Assembly (NCBI GenBank): GCA_964535875.1
Contig: CAZHUE010000036.1
Location: forward strand, 1-18,378
Origin: QPIN01 sp964535875
Lineage (GTDB): Bacteria; Pseudomonadota; Gammaproteobacteria; Methylococcales; Methylomonadaceae
DNA: 18,378 nucleotides
Direction of reading: 5' to 3'
Under the pieces are notes generated by a model that was given only the letters and a program-made list of their open reading frames with translations, searched no databases and was not told where the DNA came from. Of this stretch, positions 7,232-15,862 are shown one piece after another. The translations under genes were made by a program, and so were the position numbers. The first letter of the stretch is position 1; every line of letters begins with the position of its first letter.

Positions 7232-8200
7232 ATGACAGCACGTTGCGCAAAAATTATAGGGACTGGAGGGTACTTACCTAAAACCGTTCGCACTAATGAA
7301 GAAATTTCACAACTAGTTGATACATCAGACAGCTGGATCGTTGAACGGACAGGAATTAAAACACGACGGATAGCTGGAGCAGATGAAACTGCTTCAAGTA
7401 TGGCAGAAATTGCAGCAATACAAGCAATAGAGATGGCTGGGATTGAAGCGGGTGAGATTGATTTAATTATTGTCGCAACGGGTACTCCGGATAGAGTTTA
7501 TCCAAGTACTGCTTGCTTACTACAACAACGGCTTGAAATTCAAAATTGTGTCGCATTTGATATTCAAGCAGCGTGTTCAGGATCAATCTTTGCACTTAGT
7601 ATTGCTGACCAATATATAAAGTCGGGTGCCGCAGATAAAGTTTTAATTGTAGGAACTGAAATTTGTTCTCGGTTAGTTGACTGGACAGATCGAGGAACTT
7701 GTATTTTATTTGGTGATGGTGCTGGAGCCGTGCTTTTGGATTCAACTAATGAGCCGGGTATTTTATCAACCCATATCCATTCTGATGGTGCCTTTGAAGA
7801 TTTACTTTATTGTCCTAATCCTCAGGCAGCAGCTGAAAAAAATGATGAACAAGGCGTTATCAATATGAAAGGTAACGAAGTTTTTAAAGTCGCAGTAAAT
7901 ACTTTAGGACGAATTGTTGATGAGACTCTGGCAGCCAACGGACTGGACAAATCTGATGTTGATTGGTTGGTTCCGCATCAAGCGAATACTCGGATTATTG
8001 CTGCCACAGCAAGAAAATTAAAAATGTCTATGGATCAAGTTGTTTTGACCTTGGAAAACCAGGGAAATACTTCATCAGCATCAGTATTATTAGCTTTAAA
8101 TGAGGCTGTGCGTGATGAACGAATTAAACGAGGGCAGATCATTTTATTGGAAGCATTTGGTGCTGGTTTTACCTGGGGTTCAGCACTTATTAAATATTAA
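7232..8200 (+). CDS. fabH: 3-oxoacyl-ACP synthase III (KAS III)
   Basis: Starts fatty-acid synthesis by condensing acetyl-CoA with malonyl-ACP. The 322-residue protein has the full catalytic triad: Cys115 in IQAACSGS, His249 in VPHQAN and Asn279 in ENQGNTS. DTSDSWIVERTGIKTRR (30-46) and the C-terminal GAGFTWGSALIKY are also diagnostic. It lies 2 bases after plsX, so translation is probably coupled. A 66-base gap then precedes fabD. Confidence 0.97.
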   Translation: MTARCAKIIGTGGYLPKTVRTNEEISQLVDTSDSWIVERTGIKTRRIAGADETASSMAEIAAIQAIEMAGIEAGEIDLIIVATGTPDRVYPSTACLLQQRLEIQNCVAFDIQAACSGSIFALSIADQYIKSGAADKVLIVGTEICSRLVDWTDRGTCILFGDGAGAVLLDSTNEPGILSTHIHSDGAFEDLLYCPNPQAAAEKNDEQGVINMKGNEVFKVAVNTLGRIVDETLAANGLDKSDVDWLVPHQANTRIIAATARKLKMSMDQVVLTLENQGNTSSASVLLALNEAVRDERIKRGQIILLEAFGAGFTWGSALIKY

Positions 8201-8266
8201 CTATGGATGAGAAAAATTAATAGAGGTGCCTTTAAATCAACCATTCATCAATAATTGGAAGAAAAT

Positions 8267-9217
8267 ATGAGTGAGAAAAAAAATAATCTAGCTTTTGTTT
8301 TTCCAGGACAAGGATCTCAGTCTATTGGGATGTTGTCAGAATTAGCAGAAGTTTACCCAATAGTTAAAGAAACTTTTGAACTAGCTTCAGAGACCTTAGC
8401 GTTCGATTTATGGAAATTAGTTCAACAAGGAGCTGTTGAAGAATTGAATCAAACTTATAATACACAACCAGCAATGTTAGCCTCTGACGTAGCAATGTGG
8501 CGTGTATGGTGTGAGCAAACAGCGATAAAACCTGAATGGATTGCTGGGCATAGTCTTGGTGAATATTCTGCTTTAGTTTGTTCTAATGCAATTGAGTTTG
8601 AAGAGGGGATTGCTCTAGTCGCGGAAAGAGGTCGTTTGATGCAAGAAGCAGTTCCTGCCGGTGTTGGTGCTATGGCAGCTATTATTGGACTGGAAGATGA
8701 TTTAGTGATTAAGGCATGTGCAGATAGCGCAGCAAAAGAAGTGGTCGCAGCGGTCAATTTTAACGCGCCTGGACAGGTCGTTATTGCAGGGCATGATATG
8801 GCCGTTGAAAGAGCAATGAATGCGGCAAAAGAGGCTGGCGCGAAAAGAGCAATAAAATTACCAGTTAGTGTACCTTCTCATTGTCAATTAATGGAATCTG
8901 CTGCCGATAAATTAGCAGAAAAACTTCAGCTAATTAAGGTAAATATTCCTGACATGGCATTAGTTCATAATGTGGATGTAGCTATACATGGTTCTGTTAA
9001 TCAAATTAAGAACGTATTAAAAGAGCAACTATATAAACCTGTTCGGTGGGTTGAGAGTATTAAGTATCTGCATAATCAGGGCGTCTCTGATTTTGTTGAA
9101 TGTGGCCCAGGTAAAGTATTGATGGGGCTTAATAAGCGAATTGCAAAAGGCGCGAATCATATGACAATGTATGACCCAGTAACATTAGATAATGTGTTGG
9201 AGCAATTGAATGGATAA
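8267..9217 (+). CDS. fabD: Malonyl-CoA:ACP transacylase
   Basis: Transfers malonyl from CoA to ACP, supplying extender units for FabH and FabF. The 316-residue protein has FPGQGSQ (12-18, oxyanion Gln15), GHSLGEYSAL with nucleophile Ser96, Arg121 in ERGRLMQ and catalytic His205 in VPSHCQLM, all at E. coli-like spacing. ATG 8267 was chosen because GGAAGA sits about 5 bases upstream; an in-frame TTG at 8255 would overlap that site. The last 8 bases overlap fabG. Confidence 0.96.
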   Translation: MSEKKNNLAFVFPGQGSQSIGMLSELAEVYPIVKETFELASETLAFDLWKLVQQGAVEELNQTYNTQPAMLASDVAMWRVWCEQTAIKPEWIAGHSLGEYSALVCSNAIEFEEGIALVAERGRLMQEAVPAGVGAMAAIIGLEDDLVIKACADSAAKEVVAAVNFNAPGQVVIAGHDMAVERAMNAAKEAGAKRAIKLPVSVPSHCQLMESAADKLAEKLQLIKVNIPDMALVHNVDVAIHGSVNQIKNVLKEQLYKPVRWVESIKYLHNQGVSDFVECGPGKVLMGLNKRIAKGANHMTMYDPVTLDNVLEQLNG

Positions 9218-9938
9218 GAAAGTAGCGTTAGTAACAGGAGCTAGTCGAGGCATAGGGAGAGCAATAGCTGAACAGCTTGTTGAAGATAATTTTTTTGTCA
9301 TAGGGACTGCAACCAGTGATGGAGGTGCTGATTCTATATCTTCATATTTGGGAGAATCAGGAAAAGGTTTAAAGTTAAATGTTGCCGATTCTGAGTCAAT
9401 TGTAGATGTTATAAAAACAATTGCGGATAGCTATGCCCCTCCAGCTGTATTAGTCAATAATGCTGGAATAACGCGTGATAATTTATTAATGCGGATGAAA
9501 GATGAAGAATGGGATGACATTATTAGTACCAATCTAACTTCAATTTTCAAAATGAGTAAAGCGGTTTTAAGAGGCATGATGAAAGCAAGAACTGGAAGGA
9601 TTATAAATATTTCTTCAGTTGTTGGCTCAACAGGAAATGCCGGACAAGCAAATTATGCCGCTTCTAAGGCCGGAATGGTAGGCTTTGCAAAATCTATGGC
9701 TAAAGAAGTTGGTTCAAGAGGCATTACAATTAATACTGTTTCACCTGGCTTTATCGATACAGATATGACAAAAGAGTTAGCAGAGGAACATAAAAATGCT
9801 CTGCTGAGTTCAATCGCCTTAGGGCGGTTAGGAGACCCTAAAGAAATTGCCCATGCAGTTTCTTTCTTGGCCTCAGAAGGTGCCTCGTATATTACTGGCG
9901 AAACTATTCATGTCAATGGTGGCATGTTTATGTCATAG
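9210..9938 (+). CDS. fabG: 3-oxoacyl-ACP reductase
   Basis: NADPH-dependent reduction of 3-oxoacyl-ACP, a short-chain dehydrogenase. The 242-residue protein has the nucleotide-binding TGASRGIGRAIA (9-20), NNAGITRDN (83-91) and the catalytic residues Asn108, Ser136, Tyr149 and Lys153 in NISS and NYAASK. The C-terminus ITGETIHVNGGMFMS is typical of FabG. It starts inside fabD (8-bp overlap). The 144-base gap that follows holds the acpP promoter region. Confidence 0.97.
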   Translation: MDKKVALVTGASRGIGRAIAEQLVEDNFFVIGTATSDGGADSISSYLGESGKGLKLNVADSESIVDVIKTIADSYAPPAVLVNNAGITRDNLLMRMKDEEWDDIISTNLTSIFKMSKAVLRGMMKARTGRIINISSVVGSTGNAGQANYAASKAGMVGFAKSMAKEVGSRGITINTVSPGFIDTDMTKELAEEHKNALLSSIALGRLGDPKEIAHAVSFLASEGASYITGETIHVNGGMFMS

Positions 9939-9943
9939 GTGTA

Positions 9944-9971
9944 GTGACTTTTTTGTAATATCAAGTATAAT
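9944..9971 (+). promoter_or_regulatory. Candidate acpP promoter
   Basis: A perfect TATAAT (9966-9971) stands 16 bases after GTGACT (9944-9949), which matches four of six -35 bases. A second TATAAT occurs at 10012-10017 but lacks a good -35. A dedicated strong promoter is expected, since ACP is among the most abundant proteins. The implied leader is about 105 bases. Confidence 0.55.
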
Positions 9972-9977
9972 CCACCC

Positions 9978-10007
9978 CCGTTCGTCTGGGTTATAGCCAG
10001 TTGACGG
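9978..10007 (+). promoter_or_regulatory. Hairpin in the acpP leader
   Basis: CCGT (9978-9981) pairs with ACGG (10004-10007), and CTGG (9986-9989) with CCAG (9997-10000), around a 7-base loop, with a small internal loop between the two stems. It would lie at the start of the transcript from the TATAAT at 9966. It may be a stabilising 5' structure; no known riboswitch is recognised. Confidence 0.35.
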
Positions 10008-10082
10008 AATTTATAATATCAATAATAAAATGCAGTTAGTGTTATTTTAATCAATACACGTGCATAGTAAGAGGAAAATAAA

Positions 10083-10313
10083 ATGAGTAACATTGAAGAA
10101 CAAGTAAAAAAGATTGTTGCAGAACAGTTAGGTGTTAAGGATGACATTGCAAGTGATGCATCTTTTGTCGATGATCTTGGCGCTGACTCTTTAGATACAG
10201 TTGAACTTGTCATGGCACTTGAAGAAGAATTCGAATGTGAAATTCCAGATGAAGACGCTGAGAAAATTACTACAGTTCAACTTGCTATTGACTATATCAA
10301 TAAAAATTTATAA
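10083..10313 (+). CDS. acpP: Acyl carrier protein
   Basis: Carries growing acyl chains on a phosphopantetheine arm. The 76-residue acidic protein has the modification motif GADSLDTVELVM with Ser36 as attachment site. It closely resembles E. coli AcpP throughout (IEEQVKKIVAEQLGV, EIPDEDAEKITTVQ). GAGG lies 8 bases before the ATG. It has its own promoter-like site and a terminator-like hairpin on its 3' side, in keeping with separate high expression inside the fab cluster. Confidence 0.98.
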   Translation: MSNIEEQVKKIVAEQLGVKDDIASDASFVDDLGADSLDTVELVMALEEEFECEIPDEDAEKITTVQLAIDYINKNL

Positions 10314-10328
10314 TTTTTGAAATTTTTG

Positions 10329-10347
10329 AAACTCCGTCAGTTTTTTC
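10329..10347 (+). terminator. Probable Rho-independent terminator after acpP
   Basis: AAACT (10329-10333) and AGTTT (10339-10343) form a short stem with loop CCGTC. The T-run continues to 10346. The stem is short and AT-rich, so termination is probably partial, allowing some read-through into fabF. Confidence 0.45.
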
Positions 10348-10402
10348 TTAATTGGTACATGAGTGGGTAAGTTTTTCTCAGTAGCTGTTCGATAAGTTTT
10401 TA

Positions 10403-10430
10403 TTGACAGAGTTTTAAAAAATATTTTTAT
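10403..10430 (+). promoter_or_regulatory. Candidate fabF promoter
   Basis: A perfect TTGACA (10403-10408) is followed after 16 bases by TTTTAT (10425-10430), four of six -10 matches. It lies downstream of the acpP terminator-like hairpin and about 50 bases before fabF, a sensible place for a separate promoter. Confidence 0.45.
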
Positions 10431-10480
10431 CAAGCCTTATTTAATTCTTATTTTACTTTTTTATTCTAACGGATATTACT

Positions 10481-11725
10481 TTGAGCATGCGTCGAGTTGT
10501 AATCACTGGCTTAGGTGCCGTTACCCCTTTAGCTAATAATGTCGTTGATACCTGGGAAGGTATTGTTAACGGTAAAAGTGGTATTGGTTCGATTGATTCT
10601 TTTGATATTTCACCTTTTGCAACAACATTTGGTGGTGTTATAAGAGATTTCGATATTAGTGAATACATTCCTGCAAAAGATGCAAAAAGGATGGATGGAT
10701 TCATTCATTACGGAATTGCAGCTGGTTGTCAAGCGATTGAAGACTCAGGACTGAATGTCACTGAAGAAAATGCTGAACGTATTGGTGTTGCTATTGGAGC
10801 AGGTATTGGTGGTATAACAGGAATTGAACAGTGCTATGATACTTATAAAACAAGTGGGCCACGAAGGATTTCCCCTTTTTTTGTTCCGGGTAATATCATT
10901 AATATGATCGCTGGTAATCTTTCCATTAAATATGGCTTAAAAGGGCCAAATTTTTCAATTGTTACGGCATGTAGTACAGGGACTCATAATATTGGTGATG
11001 CTTCTCGATTAATTAAATATGGCGATGCTGATGTTATGCTTGCCGGTGGAGCAGAATGTTGCACAATATCACCTACTGCTGTGGGAGGCTTTTCATCGGC
11101 AAGAGCATTATCACGAAGAAACGATGATCCTCAAGGTGCAAGTCGGCCATGGGATAAAGATCGTGATGGTTTTGTATTGAGTGATGGTTCAGGTGTTGTG
11201 GTTTTAGAGGAATTAGAACATGCTAAAGCGCGTGGAGCTAAAATTTATGCAGAAGTTATAGGTTATGGAATGAGTGGAGATGCTTATCATATGACCATGC
11301 CTTCAGAGGGGGGAGAAGGTGCTGCACGATGTATGAAAAATGCTTTACGTGATGCAAAAGTAAATCCTGATCAAGTTGATTATATTAATGCCCATGGCAC
11401 CTCCACGCCTTTAGGTGATATAGGTGAAACTCAAGCGATGAAAACAGCACTGGGCGATCATGCCTATAAAGTGGCGGTGAGTTCAACCAAGTCTATGATA
11501 GGGCATCTTCTTGGTGCAGCAGGTGGTATTGAGGCAGTCTTTTCAGCTTTGACGTTAAAGAATCAAATTGCGCCTCCCACCATTAATTTAGAAACACCAG
11601 ATCCTGAGTGTGATTTAGATTATGTGCCAAATACTGCAAGACAAATGAAAATAGAGTTTGCAATTTCAAATTCATTTGGCTTTGGTGGGACTAATGGAAC
11701 ATTGGTCTTTAAACGTTTTGAATAA
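10481..11725 (+). CDS. fabF: 3-oxoacyl-ACP synthase II (KAS II)
   Basis: Elongating condensing enzyme that joins malonyl-ACP to acyl-ACP. The 414-residue protein has catalytic Cys164 in VTACSTGTHNIGD, His305 in NAHGTSTPLGD and His342 in MIGHLLGAAGGIEA, plus the glycine-rich tail SFGFGGTNGTL. The start is taken as TTG 10481: GGA (10471-10473) is 7 bases from it, and the resulting MSMRRVVITG aligns with E. coli MSKRRVVVTG. ATG 10487 is the alternative but is 13 bases from that GGA. It is followed 18 bases later by pabC. Confidence 0.96.
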   Translation: MSMRRVVITGLGAVTPLANNVVDTWEGIVNGKSGIGSIDSFDISPFATTFGGVIRDFDISEYIPAKDAKRMDGFIHYGIAAGCQAIEDSGLNVTEENAERIGVAIGAGIGGITGIEQCYDTYKTSGPRRISPFFVPGNIINMIAGNLSIKYGLKGPNFSIVTACSTGTHNIGDASRLIKYGDADVMLAGGAECCTISPTAVGGFSSARALSRRNDDPQGASRPWDKDRDGFVLSDGSGVVVLEELEHAKARGAKIYAEVIGYGMSGDAYHMTMPSEGGEGAARCMKNALRDAKVNPDQVDYINAHGTSTPLGDIGETQAMKTALGDHAYKVAVSSTKSMIGHLLGAAGGIEAVFSALTLKNQIAPPTINLETPDPECDLDYVPNTARQMKIEFAISNSFGFGGTNGTLVFKRFE

Positions 11726-11743
11726 TTAAGTTATTGCTTGCCG

Positions 11744-12577
11744 ATGTATCTGCTCAATGGTGAAAATAAACACTGTATTGAGTTTTCTGACAGAGGGTTT
11801 CAATATGGTGATGGTTTATTTGAAACGATTGAAGTATTCAATGGTACCCCTCTTTTTTTTAAGCAACATTTACAAAGGTTATTTAAAGGCTGTGAAAAGC
11901 TACTAATCCCCTCTCCTGATCCAGAAATACTCATAAAAGAGGCTTTTCAGCTTTCACATGATTCTGCTAATGCTATTCTTAAGCTAATTATTACACGAGG
12001 TTCAGGAGGAAGAGGGTATCGTCAACCTGATCATATTTCACCCACACGTCTTTTTTCACTTCACTCTTTTCCAAATCACCCTGAAGACTATAAAAAACAA
12101 GGGATAAAAGTTAGGTTTTGTAATAATACTTTAAGTACAAACCCTGCTTTAGCCGGTATTAAACATATGAATCGCCTGGAACAAATTATTGCAAGGGCAG
12201 AATGGAATTCATTAGAATTTCAGGAAGGACTCATGATGGATATTAATGGGCATGTGATTGAAGGAACGATGAGTAACTTTTTTTTAGTAAAAGAAAATGT
12301 CGTATATACACCAAGGATTGTTCAATGTGGGATAGAAGGGGTGTTAAGAAATATTTTAATTGCTGTTGCTAAAAAAAATAAAATAAAAGTGATTGAAAAG
12401 CTGATTACAAAAGAAGAGGTTTTAGTGGCTGATGAACTTTTTGTGACTAATTCAGTTATTGGAATTTGGCCTATTAAGCAATTAGAAAAAAAACAATTTG
12501 ATGTTGGGGTGATAACTACAAAACTGCAGCGTTGGTTTTTGGAATTTAGACAAAGAGAAATAGAAAATGCTGGTTAA
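11744..12577 (+). CDS. pabC: Aminodeoxychorismate lyase
   Basis: PLP-dependent fold-IV enzyme releasing 4-aminobenzoate and pyruvate from aminodeoxychorismate, for folate synthesis. The product is 277 residues from ATG 11744, which gives MYLLNGE, matching the family M-x-L-I/L-NG start; TTG 11738 is a less likely alternative. Visible: SDRGFQYGDGLFETI (15-29), Lys140 in AGIKHMNRLEQ as PLP lysine, and the cofactor loop EGTMSNFFLV. A branched-chain or D-amino acid aminotransferase is possible by fold, but its place between fabF and mltG is the conserved pabC slot. It overlaps mltG by 11 bp. Confidence 0.93.
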   Translation: MYLLNGENKHCIEFSDRGFQYGDGLFETIEVFNGTPLFFKQHLQRLFKGCEKLLIPSPDPEILIKEAFQLSHDSANAILKLIITRGSGGRGYRQPDHISPTRLFSLHSFPNHPEDYKKQGIKVRFCNNTLSTNPALAGIKHMNRLEQIIARAEWNSLEFQEGLMMDINGHVIEGTMSNFFLVKENVVYTPRIVQCGIEGVLRNILIAVAKKNKIKVIEKLITKEEVLVADELFVTNSVIGIWPIKQLEKKQFDVGVITTKLQRWFLEFRQREIENAG

Positions 12578-13562
12578 ACTTGGAAGCGCAGTATTATTAG
12601 TTATTAGTCTTGTTTCGATTAAATTGTGGTTTGAATATGAGCAAGCATTAACTGAATCAGTCGTTTCAGGGAAACCTAAGTTGATAGAGATTGAAAAGGG
12701 TGATAGTTTTAATGAAATTACAGAAAAATTGATTCAACAGAATATTGCTATTAAGCCTTTGTGGTTTAAGTTAATGGCTTATCAAAAAAAAGTGAGTAAT
12801 AAGCTTAAAACTGGAGAATACGAATTACAGGCGGGATTAACAATGCCTGATATTCTATTAAAGTTAGTTGAAGGTAAGTCTTTGCAATATTCAATAACCT
12901 TTCCAGAAGGGTGGAGTTTTAAACAGATTTTTCAAGAAATACAAAATAACCCTAATATTGAGCATACCTTAGAAAAGAATGATTATAAAAGTATTATGGC
13001 TGAACTGAATTCTGAATATGAGCATCCAGAAGGATTGTTTTTTCCAGATACTTACTATTTTGAGAAAAAAGCAACGGATCTTTCTTTATTGAAAAAATCT
13101 CATGCCAAAATGTTATCGGTTTTAAAGACAGAATGGGAAGCGAGAGAAAAGGATTTACCCATAGAAAGTGCATATCAGGCATTAATTCTTGCTTCAATTA
13201 TAGAAAAAGAAACGGGAGCAGCGGAAGAACGAAAGAAAATTGCAGGTGTTTTTACTCGAAGATTAGAAACAGGTATGCTACTACAAACTGACCCAACGGT
13301 AATTTATGGCATGGGTGATGAATACAAAGGAGATATAAGGTATAAGGATTTAAGGGAGCCTACACCTTATAATACTTATGTTATTAAAGGGCTTCCTCCA
13401 ACCCCTATAGCGATGCCCGGTAAAGCAGCTATTCATGCAGCTTTACATCCAGCCAAAGGTAAAAGTGTCTATTTCGTAGCAAAAGGAGATGGAACTCATG
13501 TTTTTTCTGAGACGCTTCGAGAACATAATAATGCTGTCAATAAATATCAAAGAAAAAAATGA
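12567..13562 (+). CDS. mltG: Endolytic murein transglycosylase
   Basis: Cleaves nascent glycan strands at the inner membrane and is thought to set glycan length. The 331-residue protein has one N-terminal membrane anchor (about 3-21), a LysM-like region (about 38-105, IEKGDSFNEITEKL) and the YceG catalytic domain. The active-site Glu is Glu213 in LASIIEKETGAAEERKKIAG, followed by MLLQTDPTVIYGMG and LPPTPIAMPGKAAIHAALHP. The start lies within pabC (11-bp overlap), and the stop overlaps the tmk start as ATGA. Confidence 0.96.
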   Translation: MLVKLGSAVLLVISLVSIKLWFEYEQALTESVVSGKPKLIEIEKGDSFNEITEKLIQQNIAIKPLWFKLMAYQKKVSNKLKTGEYELQAGLTMPDILLKLVEGKSLQYSITFPEGWSFKQIFQEIQNNPNIEHTLEKNDYKSIMAELNSEYEHPEGLFFPDTYYFEKKATDLSLLKKSHAKMLSVLKTEWEAREKDLPIESAYQALILASIIEKETGAAEERKKIAGVFTRRLETGMLLQTDPTVIYGMGDEYKGDIRYKDLREPTPYNTYVIKGLPPTPIAMPGKAAIHAALHPAKGKSVYFVAKGDGTHVFSETLREHNNAVNKYQRKK

Positions 13563-14185
13563 ATGAAGGAAAATTCATCACACTGGAAGGTGGCGAGGGT
13601 GTAGGTAAATCAACAAATTTATCCTTTATTAAAAAACAGTTAGAAAAAAAAGGAATAAATGTTATAACGACCAGAGAGCCTGGTGGAACAACTTTTGCCG
13701 AAAAGATACGAGTCTTGTTATTAGAAAATAGAGAGGAAAAAGTATCAGAACAAACAGAACTTTTGTTAATGTTTGCAGCTAGAGCGCAGCATATTTACCA
13801 TATTATTCAACCAGCATTAAGCCAGGGAAAGTGGGTGTTATGTGATAGATTTACAGATGCAACCTATGCATATCAGGGTGGTGGGCGATCTATGGATATG
13901 CAAATGATTAGTTGGCTGGAAGATAAAATACAGGGTACATTAAGGCCTGATTTAACTTTATTATTAGATGCACCAATAGATGTCGGAATAGACAGAGCTA
14001 ACAAACGGGGAGAGCTTGACCGTTTTGAGTCCGAGAAAAGAAGTTTTTTTGAAAGGGTTAGAGAGGTTTATTTACAACGAGCACAAAAATTTCCTGAACA
14101 GATTAAAGTCATTAATGCTAATCAAGCTTTAGACAAAGTACAGGGCGAAATCAGTTTTCAAATTCAGAAGTTACTAACAGCGTAA
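13559..14185 (+). CDS. tmk: Thymidylate kinase
   Basis: Phosphorylates dTMP to dTDP for DNA synthesis. The 208-residue protein has the P-loop EGGEGVGKSTN (10-20), TTREPGGT, the DR-plus-substrate segment CDRFTDATYAYQGGGR (about 95-110) and LLDAPIDVGIDRANKRGELDRFE near the lid. The start overlaps the mltG stop by 4 bp, and its stop TAATG shares one base with the holB start. Confidence 0.97.
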   Translation: MNEGKFITLEGGEGVGKSTNLSFIKKQLEKKGINVITTREPGGTTFAEKIRVLLLENREEKVSEQTELLLMFAARAQHIYHIIQPALSQGKWVLCDRFTDATYAYQGGGRSMDMQMISWLEDKIQGTLRPDLTLLLDAPIDVGIDRANKRGELDRFESEKRSFFERVREVYLQRAQKFPEQIKVINANQALDKVQGEISFQIQKLLTA

Positions 14186-15186
14186 TGAATGGAATTCAGC
14201 AATCTTTTCCTTGGTTACAGGCTAGTTGGTTACAATTATGCAATTATATTGATCAAAAACGAATTCCACAAGCACTGCTTATTACAGGAGTTAATGGACT
14301 AGGGAAACAACAGTTAGCAAATTGTTATGCCCAAACTCTTTTATGCAATGCTCCACAAGAAAATGGGGTGTGTTGTGGAAAATGTCAAAGTTGTTTATTA
14401 TTTAAAGCAGACACACATCCAGATTATCTTTTAATAGAGCCAGAAGAGCAGGGCAAGTCGATTGGTATTGCAGCGATTAGGAAGCTAACATCAATATTGA
14501 CATTAAAGCCTCAGTACGAAAATTACAGGGTTGTTATTATCAACCCTGCTGATAGTCTTAATCATGCCTCAGCAAATGCTTTTTTGAAGTATCTGGAAGA
14601 GCCAACAGAACGAACATGCCTCATTCTTATCACAGATAAACCTAATAAATTACCGGCGACAATTAGAAGTCGCTGTCAAAAATTATTTATACCCCAAGTA
14701 TCTAATCAAGAAAGTTTAGAAACATGGTGGAAACAGAATGGTATTTTAGACAATCAAGATTTACTGTTTAATTTGTCACAAGGTGCGCCTTTATTAGCAA
14801 AACAATTTTATGAAACTAATCTATTAAAAGAAAGAAAAGATTATTTTAATCACTGGATAAAACTTTCTACTTCTAAAGAAAACTTTATTACTGTGGCAGA
14901 GCAGTGGGCAAAATTAGACAATACGAAAATTAGTTTATTAATCGTCTGGATCATAAGCTGGGTAGTTGATGCCATAAAACTGACATACGTAAACCAAAAT
15001 ATTAACTTATATAATCCAGATTTAGTCACAAACTTGCAAGAAATAGCAGTTAAGCTAGACTTAAAGAAAATGTATAAATATTATGATTTTTTATTGCTTA
15101 GCCAACAAAGGTTAGAATCCCAATTAAATAAGCAATTAGTATTTGAAGAAATCTTAATACAGTGGTCAAAACTTAATAGCAGATAA
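14185..15186 (+). CDS. holB: DNA polymerase III subunit delta prime
   Basis: Clamp-loader subunit that, with gamma/tau and delta, opens the beta clamp. Its 333-residue length is close to E. coli HolB. Visible: a Walker-A-like GVNGLGKQQ (35-43), the zinc-binding cysteines Cys54, Cys63/64, Cys67 and Cys70 in CCGKCQSC, AFLKYLEEP and the SRC motif RSRCQKL. The C-terminal third is divergent, as is usual for this subunit. It overlaps tmk by one base, and pilZ follows after 6 bases. Confidence 0.94.
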   Translation: MNGIQQSFPWLQASWLQLCNYIDQKRIPQALLITGVNGLGKQQLANCYAQTLLCNAPQENGVCCGKCQSCLLFKADTHPDYLLIEPEEQGKSIGIAAIRKLTSILTLKPQYENYRVVIINPADSLNHASANAFLKYLEEPTERTCLILITDKPNKLPATIRSRCQKLFIPQVSNQESLETWWKQNGILDNQDLLFNLSQGAPLLAKQFYETNLLKERKDYFNHWIKLSTSKENFITVAEQWAKLDNTKISLLIVWIISWVVDAIKLTYVNQNINLYNPDLVTNLQEIAVKLDLKKMYKYYDFLLLSQQRLESQLNKQLVFEEILIQWSKLNSR

Positions 15187-15192
15187 AAACAA

Positions 15193-15552
15193 ATGGCAGA
15201 GCAAGAGTCAGAAAGTCCAAAAAAAGGAATATTATCCCTTTCAATCAAAGATAAAAATGCGCTTTATGCTGCTTATATGCCTTTTGTTAACAATGGCGGT
15301 TTGTTTATACCAACAGATCGCGAATATGAAATGGGAGAAGAGGTTTTTATTTTGCTAAACCTGATGGGTGAAACAGAGCGGCTTCCTATTTCTGGAAAAA
15401 TTGTATGGATAACCCCAGAAGGGGCAGAAGGCTATCGTGCTGCAGGGGTTGGTTTGCAATTTAGTGATAAGGATGCAGGGGTTGCAAGAAATAAGATAGA
15501 AACTTTTCTGGCAGGAACTTTAGAGTCTAGTCGATCGACACATACTATGTAA
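15193..15552 (+). CDS. pilZ: Type IV pilus assembly PilZ-domain protein
   Basis: PilZ supports type IV pilus biogenesis in Pseudomonas and Xanthomonas. The 119-residue protein has GILSLSIKDKNALYAAYMPF and NNGGLFIPT (about 36-44), then FILLNLMGE and GKIVWITPEG. It lacks the RxxxR and D/NxSxxG c-di-GMP motifs, as the original PilZ does, so it probably does not bind the nucleotide. It follows holB by 6 bases, the Pseudomonas-type order, and in that order tatD should follow directly. Here an IS1-like fragment intervenes. No other pilus gene is in the window. Confidence 0.92.
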   Translation: MAEQESESPKKGILSLSIKDKNALYAAYMPFVNNGGLFIPTDREYEMGEEVFILLNLMGETERLPISGKIVWITPEGAEGYRAAGVGLQFSDKDAGVARNKIETFLAGTLESSRSTHTM

Positions 15553-15610
15553 AAAATTTAGCATTGCTAATTTAGTATAGTTTTATGTTAGCATTAAATT
15601 TTTGATTTTT
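15552..15610 (+). terminator. AT-rich hairpin after pilZ
   Basis: AAAAATTTA (15552-15560) and TAAATTTTT (15595-15603) are perfect 9-bp arms. Inside them GCTAA and TTAGC can pair further with small bulges. Further T-runs follow. It may terminate the fabF-pilZ message or belong to the end of the adjacent mobile element. Confidence 0.4.
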
Positions 15611-15631
15611 CTAAAGAGAGCGTGAAACCTA

Positions 15632-15862
15632 ATGGAATGTCCTAAATGCAAATCTAATAAAAACATCAAGGATGGTATCGTAAAACAAAAGCAGCGTTAC
15701 AAATGTAAAGAATGTAATTTTCGATATACTGTTGCAAGTGGCTCGGGAGCCAAACCATTCTATTTAAGGAAGATGGCTCTTCAATTATATCTTGAAGGAT
15801 TGGGCTTTCGTTCAATTGGTCGGGTTTTGAACGTAAGCAATGCCAAAAATTTCACGAGGTAA
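15632..15862 (+). pseudogene. IS1-like transposase, N-terminal fragment
   Basis: The 76-residue frame begins MECPKCKSNKNIKDGI and continues RYKCKECNFRYTV. This is the zinc ribbon (Cys3, Cys6, Cys25, Cys28) that opens InsA-type IS1-family transposases. A helix-turn-helix follows (MALQLYLEGLGFRSIGRVL, about 48-66). The family sequence stops after NVSN and is replaced by AKNFTR and a stop, so the DDE catalytic part is missing. It lies between pilZ and tatD, which are adjacent in relatives, so it is an insertion scar. Confidence 0.8.

Noticed and set aside
8455..8757. 100-residue open frame on the minus strand
   Set aside because: It lies wholly antisense to fabD, whose catalytic motifs are intact. 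Its composition is rich in Ala, Thr and Ser as expected of a shadow frame.
9966..10082. Riboswitch in the acpP leader
   Set aside because: Only one short hairpin is visible, and no conserved riboswitch core was recognised.
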